Notes under the pieces: generated by a model
What the model was told of the DNA's origin: nothing
The model's database searches: none
The model's input: only the letters and a program-made list of their open reading frames with translations
DNA from: Pseudohongiella sp.
GTDB taxonomy: Bacteria > Pseudomonadota > Gammaproteobacteria > Pseudomonadales > Pseudohongiellaceae
Assembly (NCBI GenBank): GCA_030651695.1
Contig: JAUSCD010000014.1
Span: 1 to 46,641 of the forward strand
Length of the DNA stretch: 46,641 nt
Direction: 5' to 3'
Made by a program: the position numbers and the translations under genes
Part shown: piece after piece, positions 16,308 through 24,800 of the stretch
Numbering within the stretch: the stretch's first letter is position 1
How the letters are laid out: every line of letters starts with the position of its first letter

Positions 16308-17647
16308 AATCCGGCCTTGGCACGCTGCGCCGCTGTTTTGAAGGTGCAGTGCCTGCGATCATCTCCACCTGTGATGAAAACGCCATTCCTAACGTGGCTT
16401 ACCTGTCGCAAGTGCATTACATGGACGAAGAACACGTCGCTTTGTCATTTCAGTTCTTCAACACCACGCGCAGGAATATTCTGGTCAATCCCACGGCCAC
16501 GATCCTGCTCATGGATCCTGTTACTGCTGAGCAGTACTACCTGCATATCTCTTATCTCGAAACCGTCTCGGAAGGCCCGCTATTTGAGTCCATGAAAGCG
16601 CGTCTTGCCGGCATTGCGTCCCATAGTGGCATGAGCGAGGTTTTCCAGCTCAAAGGCTCTGATATCTACCGGGTGCAGCGCATAGAGCCTATTCCGGGTG
16701 CGCTGCCGCTTGCATCGCCGCCCACGCCTAACCTGCTGCCGGCACTGCGGCGCGCTATCGCACGGATGGCTGCCTGCCAGGATTTATCAGACTTGTTGGA
16801 AGACGCGTTAACCTGTGTGGCACAGGAGTTCGACATGCCGCACACGATGTTGCTGATGCTGGATGCTGCCGGCAAGAAACTTTATACCGTGGCCAGTCGC
16901 GGTTATCACCACTCCGGGGTTGGTTCAGAGATCGGGCTTGGTGAAGGCATCATCGGGGTCGCCGCGCGGGAGAGAGTGCCGATCAGGATTGGCCACTGTG
17001 CCACCGAATACCTCTATGGCAGGGCAGTGCGCGAAAGCTATCTTCAGCGTCATGCCGCTATTGATATTGAAATGAGCATTCCTGTACCCGGTCTGGCCAA
17101 GTCCGGTAGCCAGGTCGCTGTTCCCATAACTCTTGGCGAACGCCTGGTAGGAGTGCTGTACGCCGAGAGCCCTCAAGAGATGCGCTTCAGTTGGGACGAC
17201 GAAGACGCTCTGGTGTCGTTGTCGGATTATCTGGCATTGGCTATCACGTCCATGGAGCGTTGCAGTGAGCACACTACCGAGCCGCCGGAGGAGGGGGCAG
17301 CGCCTGTCAAGGGCACCGGCAATCCGGTGAGCGTGTGTTTCTATAGTGCCGATCAGAGTGTGTTCATCAACAACGATTACCTGATCAAGGGGGTGGCTGG
17401 CGCCATCCTGTGGAAGCTGTTGTGCGACCACAGTTCATTGGGGCGGGATGAGTTTACCAACCGCGAACTGCGTCACGATACCAGTTTGCGTCTGCCGGAT
17501 GTTGTCGACAATCTGGATGCGCGGCTGATCCTGTTGCAGCGACGGCTGACTGAGCGTTGCGACTCTCTCGCGATTGAAAAGACCGGCCGCGGTCGCTTTC
17601 GTCTGCGGGTGGATGGCACGCTGAATTTGCGGGAAGCTGTTGGCTGA
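16304..17647 (+). CDS. Split-barrel / GAF / winged-helix-like fusion regulator
   Basis: This 447-residue protein appears to have three parts. Residues about 1-150 form a PNPOx-like split barrel (FEGAVPAIISTCDENAIPNV, then FQFFNTTRRNILVNPTATIL). Residues about 165-325 form a GAF domain (CVAQEFDMPHTMLLMLDAAG, then LGEGIIGVAARERVPIRI and PITLGERLVGVLYAE). Residues about 345-447 are a compact basic domain (NDYLIKGVAGAILWKLLCD, then GRDEFTNRELR and LEARL-like DNLDARLILLQRRL) resembling a winged helix. The layout suggests that flavin- or redox-state sensing is relayed to DNA. ATG 16304 overlaps the preceding stop by 4 bp; an upstream ATG at 16232 would lie inside that gene. Domain boundaries are estimates. 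Confidence 0.75.
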   Translation: MKSGLGTLRRCFEGAVPAIISTCDENAIPNVAYLSQVHYMDEEHVALSFQFFNTTRRNILVNPTATILLMDPVTAEQYYLHISYLETVSEGPLFESMKARLAGIASHSGMSEVFQLKGSDIYRVQRIEPIPGALPLASPPTPNLLPALRRAIARMAACQDLSDLLEDALTCVAQEFDMPHTMLLMLDAAGKKLYTVASRGYHHSGVGSEIGLGEGIIGVAARERVPIRIGHCATEYLYGRAVRESYLQRHAAIDIEMSIPVPGLAKSGSQVAVPITLGERLVGVLYAESPQEMRFSWDDEDALVSLSDYLALAITSMERCSEHTTEPPEEGAAPVKGTGNPVSVCFYSADQSVFINNDYLIKGVAGAILWKLLCDHSSLGRDEFTNRELRHDTSLRLPDVVDNLDARLILLQRRLTERCDSLAIEKTGRGRFRLRVDGTLNLREAVG

Positions 17648-17693
17648 TCAGGCCTGCTCCAGTAACCAGGAAGCGGCCACTGGGGCATCAGGA

Positions 17694-18215
17694 TCAGTGA
17701 GTCACAGCATGTGACGGAAGATTCTTGGGAACAAACTCATAGTAGGGTGTACTGACTGGCTGATCAGGAGCGCCGGCAGCAGGCATCGGTTCGCCCGCGG
17801 GCCCCAGAGATCGCACAAAATGATAAATGGCGAGCAGATCCTCATCAGTCATGTCGCGCAGTGCAAACCAGGGCATGGGAGGCAGCATGGGTAAACGAGC
17901 ACGTGCCAGCCACTGCTGCTCATCCATATTGGCGACGTACAGTCGCAGATTAGCCGGGTAACTTGTACCCCAGGGGCCTTGAAACCCGATGATTACGCCC
18001 ATCAGCCACTGGCTCTTTGGTATATTGCCGGCCTCTTCCGGGTATGCAGCGGTGTGGCAGTCATTACAGCCGGCAACGCGGGCCAGATACTCTCCACGCT
18101 TAATGGATGCCTCGTCGGCCTCCATCGCCCCGGCGAGAGTGGAAGTAGATAACAGTAAACCCAGCAGCGCGGCACAAAACGATGGGCGCTTTATCAAAAA
18201 AATCATAACATTCAT
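17694..18215 (-). CDS. Exported c-type cytochrome
   Basis: This 173-residue protein has a signal peptide (about 1-30, IKRPSFCAALLGLLLSTSTLAGA). It has one heme c attachment site, CNDCH (C50, C53, H54), and a likely distal Met ligand in LPPMPWFALRD, followed by the closing helix TDEDLLAIYHFVRSLGP. This is the class I monoheme pattern seen in periplasmic electron-transfer proteins and in cytochrome subunits of dehydrogenases. No dehydrogenase partner gene is adjacent. ATG 18215 has GGAG upstream; an earlier in-frame start at 18248 is less likely. Four 11-bp-spaced repeats lie upstream (18283-18326) and may control it. Confidence 0.88.
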   Translation of the reverse strand: MNVMIFLIKRPSFCAALLGLLLSTSTLAGAMEADEASIKRGEYLARVAGCNDCHTAAYPEEAGNIPKSQWLMGVIIGFQGPWGTSYPANLRLYVANMDEQQWLARARLPMLPPMPWFALRDMTDEDLLAIYHFVRSLGPAGEPMPAAGAPDQPVSTPYYEFVPKNLPSHAVTH

Positions 18216-18282
18216 TCCTGAACTCCGTTTGACATCAATGTTAAACAAGCGGGCGCAGAATACGCCTGACTGTAAACAGGCG

Positions 18283-18326
18283 ATGCTAAATCTTGCGTAA
18301 AAAAATGCTAAGAAAATACTAAGTGC
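18283..18326. promoter_or_regulatory. Four helically phased 11-bp repeat units
   Basis: Units starting at 18283, 18294, 18305 and 18316 read ATGCTAAATCT, TGCGTAAAAAA, ATGCTAAGAAA and ATACTAAGTGC. TAA recurs at the same place in each. Eleven-base direct repeats are typical binding sites for OmpR/PhoB-type response regulators. The array is 68 bp upstream of the cytochrome c start and about 155 bp upstream of the MOSC gene. Binding is inferred from spacing alone. Confidence 0.45.
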
Positions 18327-18480
18327 TACCTACAGGCCAGATAATGAGCAACATTCAAGGGAAGTGTCTGTGGGAGAATGTCAGCCATTAAGTAACTGGT
18401 GAGTTAGTGCCGGTGTGCAGCCTAATGTCTATTTCACGGACAGAACTAGAGCAAGGAAGTTAACAATACAGGAGAGTAAA

Positions 18481-19020
18481 GTGCCCAAAGTTATATCCTT
18501 GAGTAAAGATGACCAACACCAGTTTTCAAAACGCAACTGTGATTCGCTGGATCTGCTTACAGGGTTGGGTGTTGAAGGCGACGCGCATTGTGGGGCGACA
18601 GTAAAACATCGATCCCGCGTCAGGGCTGATGCAGAGCAGCCAAACCTGCGGCAGGTGCACCTCATACACTCGGAGCTTTTAAGCGAGCTTCAGGATAAAG
18701 GCTTTAACGTGAGAGCCGGTACATTAGGTGAAAACATACTCACTAAAGATCTCAACGTGCTGGCGCTGCCAAGAAATTCATTGCTGAAGATTGGCAAAGA
18801 TACGGTGCTGCGTGTTACAGGACTCAGAAACCCTTGCGCGCAGTTGGATAATTTCCAGCAAGGGCTCACTAAAGCCTGTCTGGATCAGGATGGGTCGGGC
18901 GGAGTGAGACGCAAAGCAGGAGTTATGGCTGTTGTAGAGGCAGGCGGAACAATCTATGTTAACGACGTAATTATTGTCGAATACCCGCCGGAGCCGTTTG
19001 AAGCACTCGAACCGGTATGA
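18481..19020 (+). CDS. MOSC-domain protein
   Basis: This 179-residue protein is a stand-alone MOSC domain (molybdenum cofactor sulfurase C-terminal). Visible features are GLGVEGDAHCG, LRQVHLIHSEL, AGTLGENIL, GLRNPCAQLDNFQQGL with the conserved Cys, and the closing AGVMAVVEAGG. MOSC proteins handle molybdenum cofactor or sulfur-containing substrates; YiiM-like members reduce N-hydroxylated compounds, but the substrate is not evident here. The start is GTG 18481, with GGAGAG ending a few bases upstream. A longer frame from 18415 lacks such a site. It diverges from the cytochrome c gene. Confidence 0.88.
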   Translation: MPKVISLSKDDQHQFSKRNCDSLDLLTGLGVEGDAHCGATVKHRSRVRADAEQPNLRQVHLIHSELLSELQDKGFNVRAGTLGENILTKDLNVLALPRNSLLKIGKDTVLRVTGLRNPCAQLDNFQQGLTKACLDQDGSGGVRRKAGVMAVVEAGGTIYVNDVIIVEYPPEPFEALEPV

Positions 19021-19095
19021 CCCCGAATTCATATTGCAGTTGTTGCTCGTCTGCTATCCCGATGTCAGACGTGACTTAACCAAACGGACTTAAAC

Positions 19096-19662
19096 ATGAT
19101 CGAACTACTTATAGCCGTAGTCATACTCCTCGCACTGTCGATATGGATGTACAACCGACTGATACAGGATCGCAATCAGGTGCAGGCCGCCTGGAGCGAC
19201 ATTGATGTGCAGTTGATGCGTCGCCACGACCTTGTGCCGCAGCTGGTTTCTACCGTAAAGGCCTATTCATCCTACGAAAAAGCGACAATGGAAGCAGTCA
19301 CCGAGTTGCGCAGCCGCAGCGAAGCCGCTGCGCATTTGCCGGAGGCTACGCATCTGCCTGAGCGCGCACGGCTGGAAGCAGAAATGGAGAGCGGAATACG
19401 CAGACTGATTGTGCTGGCCGAGGATTACCCCGATCTGAAGGCAGACAGCAATTTCCGGCAATTGCAGAGCGAACTGACGGCGATCGAAGACCATATTCAA
19501 TATGCCCGGCGCTTCTACAACGGTTCCGTGCGTGTCTACAACACACGCATTCAGAGTTTCCCGCACCTGCTGATTGCGGTGCCTTTTCGCTTTGAGCCTG
19601 CGGAGTTTTTTGAGGTGGACAACAGCAGCGAAAGGGCTGCGCCAAAAGTGGAGTTACGCTGA
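19096..19662 (+). CDS. lemA: LemA-family membrane-anchored protein
   Basis: This 188-residue protein has an N-terminal TM segment (about 3-20, LLIAVVILLALSIWMY) followed by the LemA helical bundle. Signature stretches are RNQVQAAWSDIDVQLMRRHD, LVPQLVSTVKAYSSYEKAT, LKADSNFRQLQSELTAIEDH and IQYARRFYNGSVRVYNTRI, and the C-terminus has FEVDNSSERAAPKV. LemA proteins sit at the envelope and their biochemical role is unsettled. The stop codon overlaps the ATG of the DUF2207 gene (TGATG). This LemA-DUF2207 pairing is common, which suggests that the two act as one unit. Confidence 0.93.
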   Translation: MIELLIAVVILLALSIWMYNRLIQDRNQVQAAWSDIDVQLMRRHDLVPQLVSTVKAYSSYEKATMEAVTELRSRSEAAAHLPEATHLPERARLEAEMESGIRRLIVLAEDYPDLKADSNFRQLQSELTAIEDHIQYARRFYNGSVRVYNTRIQSFPHLLIAVPFRFEPAEFFEVDNSSERAAPKVELR

Positions 19663-21365
19663 TGTTATGCTCTCGACTGCGTCGCATGCTGGCTCTGCTT
19701 GCGCTGCTGACGCTATCTCTCAGCAGTCAGGCGCAGGAGCGCATCCTGTCCTTTCACAGTGATATCCAGATCCAGTCGGACGCCAGCATGATTGTCACTG
19801 AGACCATCAGGGTGCGCGCTGAAGGGCGTAACATCCGGCGCGGGATTTATCGCGAATTCCCGACCCGCTATACCGATCGCGCGGGCAGTCGGCTGGTGGT
19901 CGATTTTGAAGTTCTGGGTCTGGATCGTGATGGCCGGCCGGAAATATTCAGTGTCACAACGCGCGCGAACGGCGTCAGAGTTGATTTTGGCGGGGATGAT
20001 TTTCTGCAGGTGCCGGCAGAATATGAATATGCTTTGCGTTATCGAACCGACAGGCAGATCGGGTATTTTGAAGGCCATGATGAGTTGTACTGGAACGTCA
20101 CGGGGCTGGGTTGGGATTTCGAGATTGAGAATGCCAGTGCCACAGTCACTCTGCCAGAAGCGGTAGCCGCCGACTCCATAACCATGGAAGGTTACACCGG
20201 TCCTCTGGGCGCGACAGGGCAGGACTATACCGTTTCCGTTGCAGACGGACGTGCCGATATCCGCACCTCTGCCTCTCTTCCGGATCGCTCCGGGCTGACT
20301 TTGGTGATGACCTTCCCCAAGGGCATTGTTCATGAGCCTGCGTTGGGCGAGCGCGTGCGTTATCTGCTGACGGACAATCTGGGCGTGCTGCTCGGCCTGC
20401 TGGCGCTGTGCGCTTCGCTGGTCTGGTTGATGCTGGCATGGTCACGCGTCGGCCGTGATCCCAGGGCCGGAGTGATCTTTCCGCACTACGAACCACCCGG
20501 CGGACTTTCGCCGGCATCGGCGCGCTACATCATGCGTATGGGCTACGACAGCAAGGCGTTCACCGCAGCTGTCGTCAGTCTTGCTGTCAAAGGTTATGTG
20601 CGCATTTCACAAACCAAAAAAGACTACACGCTGCACAAGCTTGACTCCAACCAGGAGTTGGCAGCTGGAGAGAAGGCGTTGTTCGAAAAGTTGTTCAGCA
20701 AAGGCGCAATCGTGGAGCTGAAAAACGAAAACCACGCCATCGTCAGCAGAGCAAGATATGCGCACAAAAGCGCGTTGAGAAAAAATTATTTGAACACCTA
20801 CTTCAAAATCAACGGGCGCTACCTGCTACCCTCACTGGCCGGCTCAGCACTGATAATGCTGCTGATTGTGATGACGAACTCCTTCGTGCCTTTAGTGATG
20901 GTATTTCTGTTACTTATTGTTGTTGTGCATGGCATCTTCGCCTGGTTGCTGAAAGCACCTACTGGTGAGGGGCGCAAAGTGATGGACAAACTGGAGGGGT
21001 TCAAACTTTACCTGGAAGTGGCAGAAAAGGATGATCTGAATGTGGCGCACCCGCCTGAGCTTACGCCAGAACTGTTCGAGCGCTTCCTGCCTTTTGCTAT
21101 CGCCCTCGGTGTCGAGCAGGCGTGGGCAGAACGTTTCGAAAAAGTGTTTGCGCAGCTGCAGGAAACCCGCGGCGTCAGCTATCAGCCACTCTGGTACGCC
21201 GGCGCGTTTAATGCCGGGCGTATGGGCGATTTCAGCCGTTCAATCGGGAGCGCCATGGACACTGCCATCTCCAGCGCTGCAACACCACCCGGATCTTCTT
21301 CCGGGAGCGGGGGGGGCGGCTTCTCTGGCGGTGGAGGAGGAGGCGGCGGGGGTGGAGGCCGCTAA
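19662..21365 (+). CDS. DUF2207 membrane protein with polyglycine tail
   Basis: This 567-residue protein has a signal peptide (about 1-24) and an extracytoplasmic beta-rich DUF2207 domain (about 25-220, with RGIYREFPTRY and DELYWNVTGLGW). A TM segment follows at about 235-257, then a cytoplasmic part with a winged-helix-like region (FTAAVVSLAVKGYVRI), two further TM segments (about 385-430) and a closing conserved segment ending in AWAERF. The C-terminus is almost pure Gly and Ser (GGGGFSGGGGGGGGGGGR), a common ending in this family. Function is unknown. It is translationally coupled to lemA. A role in envelope maintenance is inferred from localisation only. Confidence 0.92.
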   Translation: MLCSRLRRMLALLALLTLSLSSQAQERILSFHSDIQIQSDASMIVTETIRVRAEGRNIRRGIYREFPTRYTDRAGSRLVVDFEVLGLDRDGRPEIFSVTTRANGVRVDFGGDDFLQVPAEYEYALRYRTDRQIGYFEGHDELYWNVTGLGWDFEIENASATVTLPEAVAADSITMEGYTGPLGATGQDYTVSVADGRADIRTSASLPDRSGLTLVMTFPKGIVHEPALGERVRYLLTDNLGVLLGLLALCASLVWLMLAWSRVGRDPRAGVIFPHYEPPGGLSPASARYIMRMGYDSKAFTAAVVSLAVKGYVRISQTKKDYTLHKLDSNQELAAGEKALFEKLFSKGAIVELKNENHAIVSRARYAHKSALRKNYLNTYFKINGRYLLPSLAGSALIMLLIVMTNSFVPLVMVFLLLIVVVHGIFAWLLKAPTGEGRKVMDKLEGFKLYLEVAEKDDLNVAHPPELTPELFERFLPFAIALGVEQAWAERFEKVFAQLQETRGVSYQPLWYAGAFNAGRMGDFSRSIGSAMDTAISSAATPPGSSSGSGGGGFSGGGGGGGGGGGR

Positions 21366-21486
21366 GAACTGCCGGGGATTTTTTCCTGAAGAACTACTCT
21401 GAATAACTTGTTGAAAACGGCATTCAGCACAAAGATATGCTCAGGCTGACTCTTGAGTTCTGAAATATGAAAAGTTCTGACTTGAT

Positions 21487-21527
21487 AAAAAAGTAAGGAG
21501 CGGCTGCAATCTGCATCCGCTCCTTAC
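21487..21527 (-). terminator. Intrinsic terminator of the minus-strand exported-protein gene
   Basis: An 11-bp perfect stem (GTAAGGAGCGG at 21493-21503 with CCGCTCCTTAC at 21517-21527) has a 13-base loop. Read on the minus strand it is followed by six T (AAAAAA at 21487-21492). It lies 73 bp past the stop of the exported-protein gene at 21601 and should end transcription of the whole minus-strand operon. Confidence 0.9.
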
Positions 21528-21600
21528 AGTGCTACTGCCTTCCCTGAAATCTATCCTTAGAACAATGGCTCCTGCATCCGGACAAGACCTTTTGCCTGGA

Positions 21601-22128
21601 TCAATCGATAGAGAAGTCTATTTCATCACCATTGACGACCACCAGATAATCACCAGATGGCAAACCTTTCACGTCCAGCGGCATAACAAGTTCGAATGGC
21701 TCGGTTACTTGCGCACACGCCACCAGGGTCTGTAGTGGGGTTTCACCTACCGCTACAAAAAAAGTATTGCCTCTGCGTGCTATTGTGGTGTTGAGTTCAA
21801 CACAGGGATTGGACATGTAACCAACGATGCCGAGTTCAACTTCGACGGAATCAGTTTCGAAAACGGCAACTGACAATTCATTAATGTAGGCGAGTTGTTT
21901 CTCTACTGCATCGACTACCCGGAAGTCGCCATTTGGCAAAACTGTCAGACGTACCTGTCTGTAGTAGGCGGGTGTATCCCCGTCCATGACAATCGCGTCG
22001 CTGATAGTCAGTTCGTTGTCTTTGTACAGAGCAGAATCGGCCACCGCACTGGCGGTGTGCAGAACGCTGACAAACAGGCAAAGCATTAACGTTGCTGTTG
22101 CTGACCACTTCATACTAATTGAATTCAT
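21601..22128 (-). CDS. Exported hypothetical protein following the kinase
   Basis: This 175-residue protein has a signal peptide (about 1-30, ATLMLCLFVSVLHTASAVA). The mature part is beta-rich with two Cys (NPCVELNTT and LVACAQVTE) that may form a disulfide. Its ending (LPSGDYLVVVNGDEIDFSID) resembles Ig-like exported proteins. GAGG lies about 7 bases before the ATG. It lies 120 bp after the sensor-kinase gene on the same strand and is followed by a strong terminator, so it may be the last gene of the MipA/DUF3019 operon or have its own promoter. I do not recognise a family. Confidence 0.7.
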   Translation of the reverse strand: MNSISMKWSATATLMLCLFVSVLHTASAVADSALYKDNELTISDAIVMDGDTPAYYRQVRLTVLPNGDFRVVDAVEKQLAYINELSVAVFETDSVEVELGIVGYMSNPCVELNTTIARRGNTFFVAVGETPLQTLVACAQVTEPFELVMPLDVKGLPSGDYLVVVNGDEIDFSID

Positions 22129-22248
22129 ACTGCTTACCTCACACTTACTGCGTTAACATTCAGCTTTCCAGCCTCATTGCTGGAAATTGAGCGTATTGTG
22201 GACCCTGCTGTGTGCGATAGCTGTTTGATAGTTGTATAAAAACTGTGA

Positions 22249-23571
22249 CTAATTGTACGGCCAGGAAAGCACAAAACTGGCGCCTTGAGTCTGCCTCTTC
22301 TCGACCTGAATGTTGCCCCGGTGGCGCTGCAGAATGCGGCGCGCTATGGCAAGTCCCAGACCGTAACCGCCGGACTGCCGATCGCGGCTGGTATCGAGTC
22401 GGGCAAAGGGTTCAAAAATACTTTCGTGGAACTCCTCGGGAATACCGGGGCCATCATCGCTGATGCGAATAGACACCATATCCCGTTCAACAGAGCAGGT
22501 CACCGTGACTGCCGTTTCGGCATAACGCAGACAATTACGCACAATGTTATGCAGGGCGCGCGCGAGCAAATCTGAATTGAAGCGCACCTCGGTCGTACTA
22601 TCCAAACTCTGCAACTGCAGATGCACAGGAATCTCTGAGTCTACATACTGTATGAGTTGGCGCTCCAGCCAGGCTTTAATCCTGATGGTTTGCAATTGAA
22701 GCTGCAGTTTTTCCTCGCTGAGTTTGGCATAAGACAGCATTTCATCAATCAGTCCTTCCAGTTCCTGCACATCCGATTTCATCGCAATGAGGTGTTGTGC
22801 CAGACGTGCTTGATCATGAATTTTTGGAATCATTTCCATTGCGAACTTAAAACGGGCGAGAGGGGTACGGAGTTCATGGGCTACTGCATTGGTCAGGTCG
22901 CGATGAGCTGTGACCAGATACTGAATTCGCTCTGCCATCTTATTAAAGGATTGCGCCACTGGCAAAATGCTGGAATTCTCAGCAACCGAGACGCGGGTTT
23001 GGAAGTCGTCCCTCCCGAACCGGCTTGCGGCATAACGCAGAGAACTCAGGTCCCGGTAAAACGGCCTGATCCATAAGAACAACAACAAAGCGACCAGTGC
23101 GTAATAACTGATGATGACACCGGACTCGATAAATGCGGCCGGGCGGATTTGATCGGGCAGAGGCCCAAGGGCTATTACCTGTCCGGTAGCACCAATCATT
23201 TTGTATAAAATCTCGCGGGACTGTCCATCCCGATAGGATGCGATCTGGCCATTGCCCAGCGTTGCGAAAAAAGCCGGCTGATCCCCCATGTCTGCCGGGT
23301 CATAAAGCATCACCGGCATCTCCAGAGCATCCTCCAGTTGCGACGCCAGAAAAGTGAACCGACTTGCAATGGCATCGGAGCCGGTTTCCGTTAGCAGCAG
23401 TTCAATCAACGCAAAATCCGATGCATATCTATCAGTGTTGTTCTGCTCTTCCGCAGGCAGTAGCCAGACCAGCAGGCTATCCAGAACCAGCGCAATGATC
23501 AGAATGCCGGTTGCGATAAAGATGTAAGATCGCAGAAACAGCAGTGATGAAAGTCGGCTGCTCATAGCCAC
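22249..23571 (-). CDS. RstB-like sensor histidine kinase
   Basis: This 440-residue membrane kinase has TM1 (about 12-38), a periplasmic loop of about 110 residues, TM2 (about 149-168), a HAMP-type linker and HisKA with H232 in AVAHELRTPLARF. The ATPase domain follows: N-box (HNIVRNCLRYA), D-box (SDDGPGIP), F-box (FEPFARLD) and G-box (GGYGLGLAIARR). The H-box context matches RstB/CpxA-like kinases. The first codon is GTG directly after the regulator's stop codon; an ATG at 23565 is an equally good start. It is the partner of the regulator at 23572-24318 and presumably senses the envelope. Confidence 0.93.
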   Translation of the reverse strand: MAMSSRLSSLLFLRSYIFIATGILIIALVLDSLLVWLLPAEEQNNTDRYASDFALIELLLTETGSDAIASRFTFLASQLEDALEMPVMLYDPADMGDQPAFFATLGNGQIASYRDGQSREILYKMIGATGQVIALGPLPDQIRPAAFIESGVIISYYALVALLLFLWIRPFYRDLSSLRYAASRFGRDDFQTRVSVAENSSILPVAQSFNKMAERIQYLVTAHRDLTNAVAHELRTPLARFKFAMEMIPKIHDQARLAQHLIAMKSDVQELEGLIDEMLSYAKLSEEKLQLQLQTIRIKAWLERQLIQYVDSEIPVHLQLQSLDSTTEVRFNSDLLARALHNIVRNCLRYAETAVTVTCSVERDMVSIRISDDGPGIPEEFHESIFEPFARLDTSRDRQSGGYGLGLAIARRILQRHRGNIQVEKRQTQGASFVLSWPYN

Positions 23572-24318
23572 CTAATCCCACGCATTGGCAACAAATAAAT
23601 AACCTTTTCCCCAGATGGTGCGAATTCTGAAAGGCTGCTCCGGATTATCGTTCAACTTTTTACGCAGACGCGAGATACGTACATCCACCGTGCGATCCAA
23701 ACCGTCGTATTCAATGCCACGAATGTTGTTGTAAATCGCGTCTCTGCTTAATACTGTGCCCGCATTGCGCGCCAGAAAACCGAGTAGCTCAAACTCCTGG
23801 GTTGTCAGATCAATTTCCTCTCCGGCCAGTATCACCTGATGCGATTGCAGATCCACCTGCAAAGCACCGAACGAGAGCACTTCACTCTCCACCGGTCGTT
23901 GCACTGCTTGAGTGCGGCGCAACAGCGCGCGCAGACGGGCGAGTAAAACAGGAGGTTCGATAGGTTTGGTGACAAAGTCATCTGCGCCCAACTCAAGGCC
24001 CATGACATGATCAATGTCGCTGCTTTTTGCGGTGAGAATCAAAATGGGGCCGCTGAATGTTTTGCGCAATTGTGTGCACACCTGCAATCCATTCATGCCG
24101 GGCAGCATCAGATCCAGAATGATAATATCCACCGAGCTCGCATCGAAAGTGGCGACGGCGACATCGCCTTGATGCTGAACCGTGACGTCAAAAAATTCCT
24201 GCGCTAAGTAGTCGCGCACCAGGCCAGCCAGCCGAACGTCGTCTTCTATCAGTAGCAGTCGCACTGCTCCGGAGCCTGCCGTGGTCGAGTCATTAGTCAG
24301 CTGTTGATATTGACTCAT
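23572..24318 (-). CDS. OmpR-family response regulator (RstA-like)
   Basis: This 248-residue regulator has a receiver domain (about 19-135) with acidic residues E25, D26 and D27, the phosphoacceptor D69 in IIILDLMLPGMNG, the switch Thr in LILTAKS and the Lys in FVTKPIEPPVL. A C-terminal winged helix ends in the standard RIRTIWGKGYLFV. Its ATG overlaps the stop of the DUF3019 gene (TGATG), and it directly precedes the kinase gene. GGAG lies about 9 bases upstream. The operon order is MipA/OmpV, DUF3019, regulator, kinase, which I recall as a recurrent arrangement in marine gammaproteobacteria. Confidence 0.95.
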   Translation of the reverse strand: MSQYQQLTNDSTTAGSGAVRLLLIEDDVRLAGLVRDYLAQEFFDVTVQHQGDVAVATFDASSVDIIILDLMLPGMNGLQVCTQLRKTFSGPILILTAKSSDIDHVMGLELGADDFVTKPIEPPVLLARLRALLRRTQAVQRPVESEVLSFGALQVDLQSHQVILAGEEIDLTTQEFELLGFLARNAGTVLSRDAIYNNIRGIEYDGLDRTVDVRISRLRKKLNDNPEQPFRIRTIWGKGYLFVANAWD

Positions 24319-24785
24319 CAGAAGACACTCCAGGCGTGACGTCGGCGGCGACGCGTGTCGCGCAGATCGCGTTTGATGACGGGAATCTCCACTTCACTCA
24401 GAACCTCCAGGGTTTGTGCATCCAGAAGATGCAGATTGATGTTTTCCAGTCGCGCCACAGCCATGGAAAACTCCCCCGATTGTTGTGCCTGCCAGCATTG
24501 CAGGAATTCGGTGTCCTGCGCGTAATGCAGGCATACGTCACGGTTGTTGGCAGTCGTCCATGTCACCAGTATTCGCATCGAACATGTCTGTTCATCTGCG
24601 GGAATAACGCAGATTCGTGGCTGCACGCGCAAGGTAACGCCTTGCTCATTGGGGGCAGCCTGAAGCGAGGCCGGCGTGCCTGTCAATAACACCAGGATGA
24701 GCAGCAATCGACGTGCAATAGAAAGCCCCACAGCCTTGTTGGCCGTGTCGGTTTCAGTCCCGCTCCATGTGAAGATGCTCACCAT
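24318..24785 (-). CDS. Exported DUF3019 protein
   Basis: This 155-residue protein has a signal peptide extending to about residue 43 (ARRLLLILVLLTGTPASLQA). The mature part begins with LRVQPRICVIPADEQTCSM and continues with four Cys in all (ICV, QTC, VCLHY, LQCW) that can form two disulfides. It ends in VIKRDLRDTRRRRRHAWSVF, an Arg-rich tail typical of DUF3019. Function is unknown, but the family is nearly always found beside MipA/OmpV and a two-component system, which suggests an accessory periplasmic sensor or an outer-membrane assembly partner. It lies 15 bp after the MipA gene. Confidence 0.88.
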   Translation of the reverse strand: MVSIFTWSGTETDTANKAVGLSIARRLLLILVLLTGTPASLQAAPNEQGVTLRVQPRICVIPADEQTCSMRILVTWTTANNRDVCLHYAQDTEFLQCWQAQQSGEFSMAVARLENINLHLLDAQTLEVLSEVEIPVIKRDLRDTRRRRRHAWSVF

Positions 24786-24800
24786 TTTATTTATGCAGGA

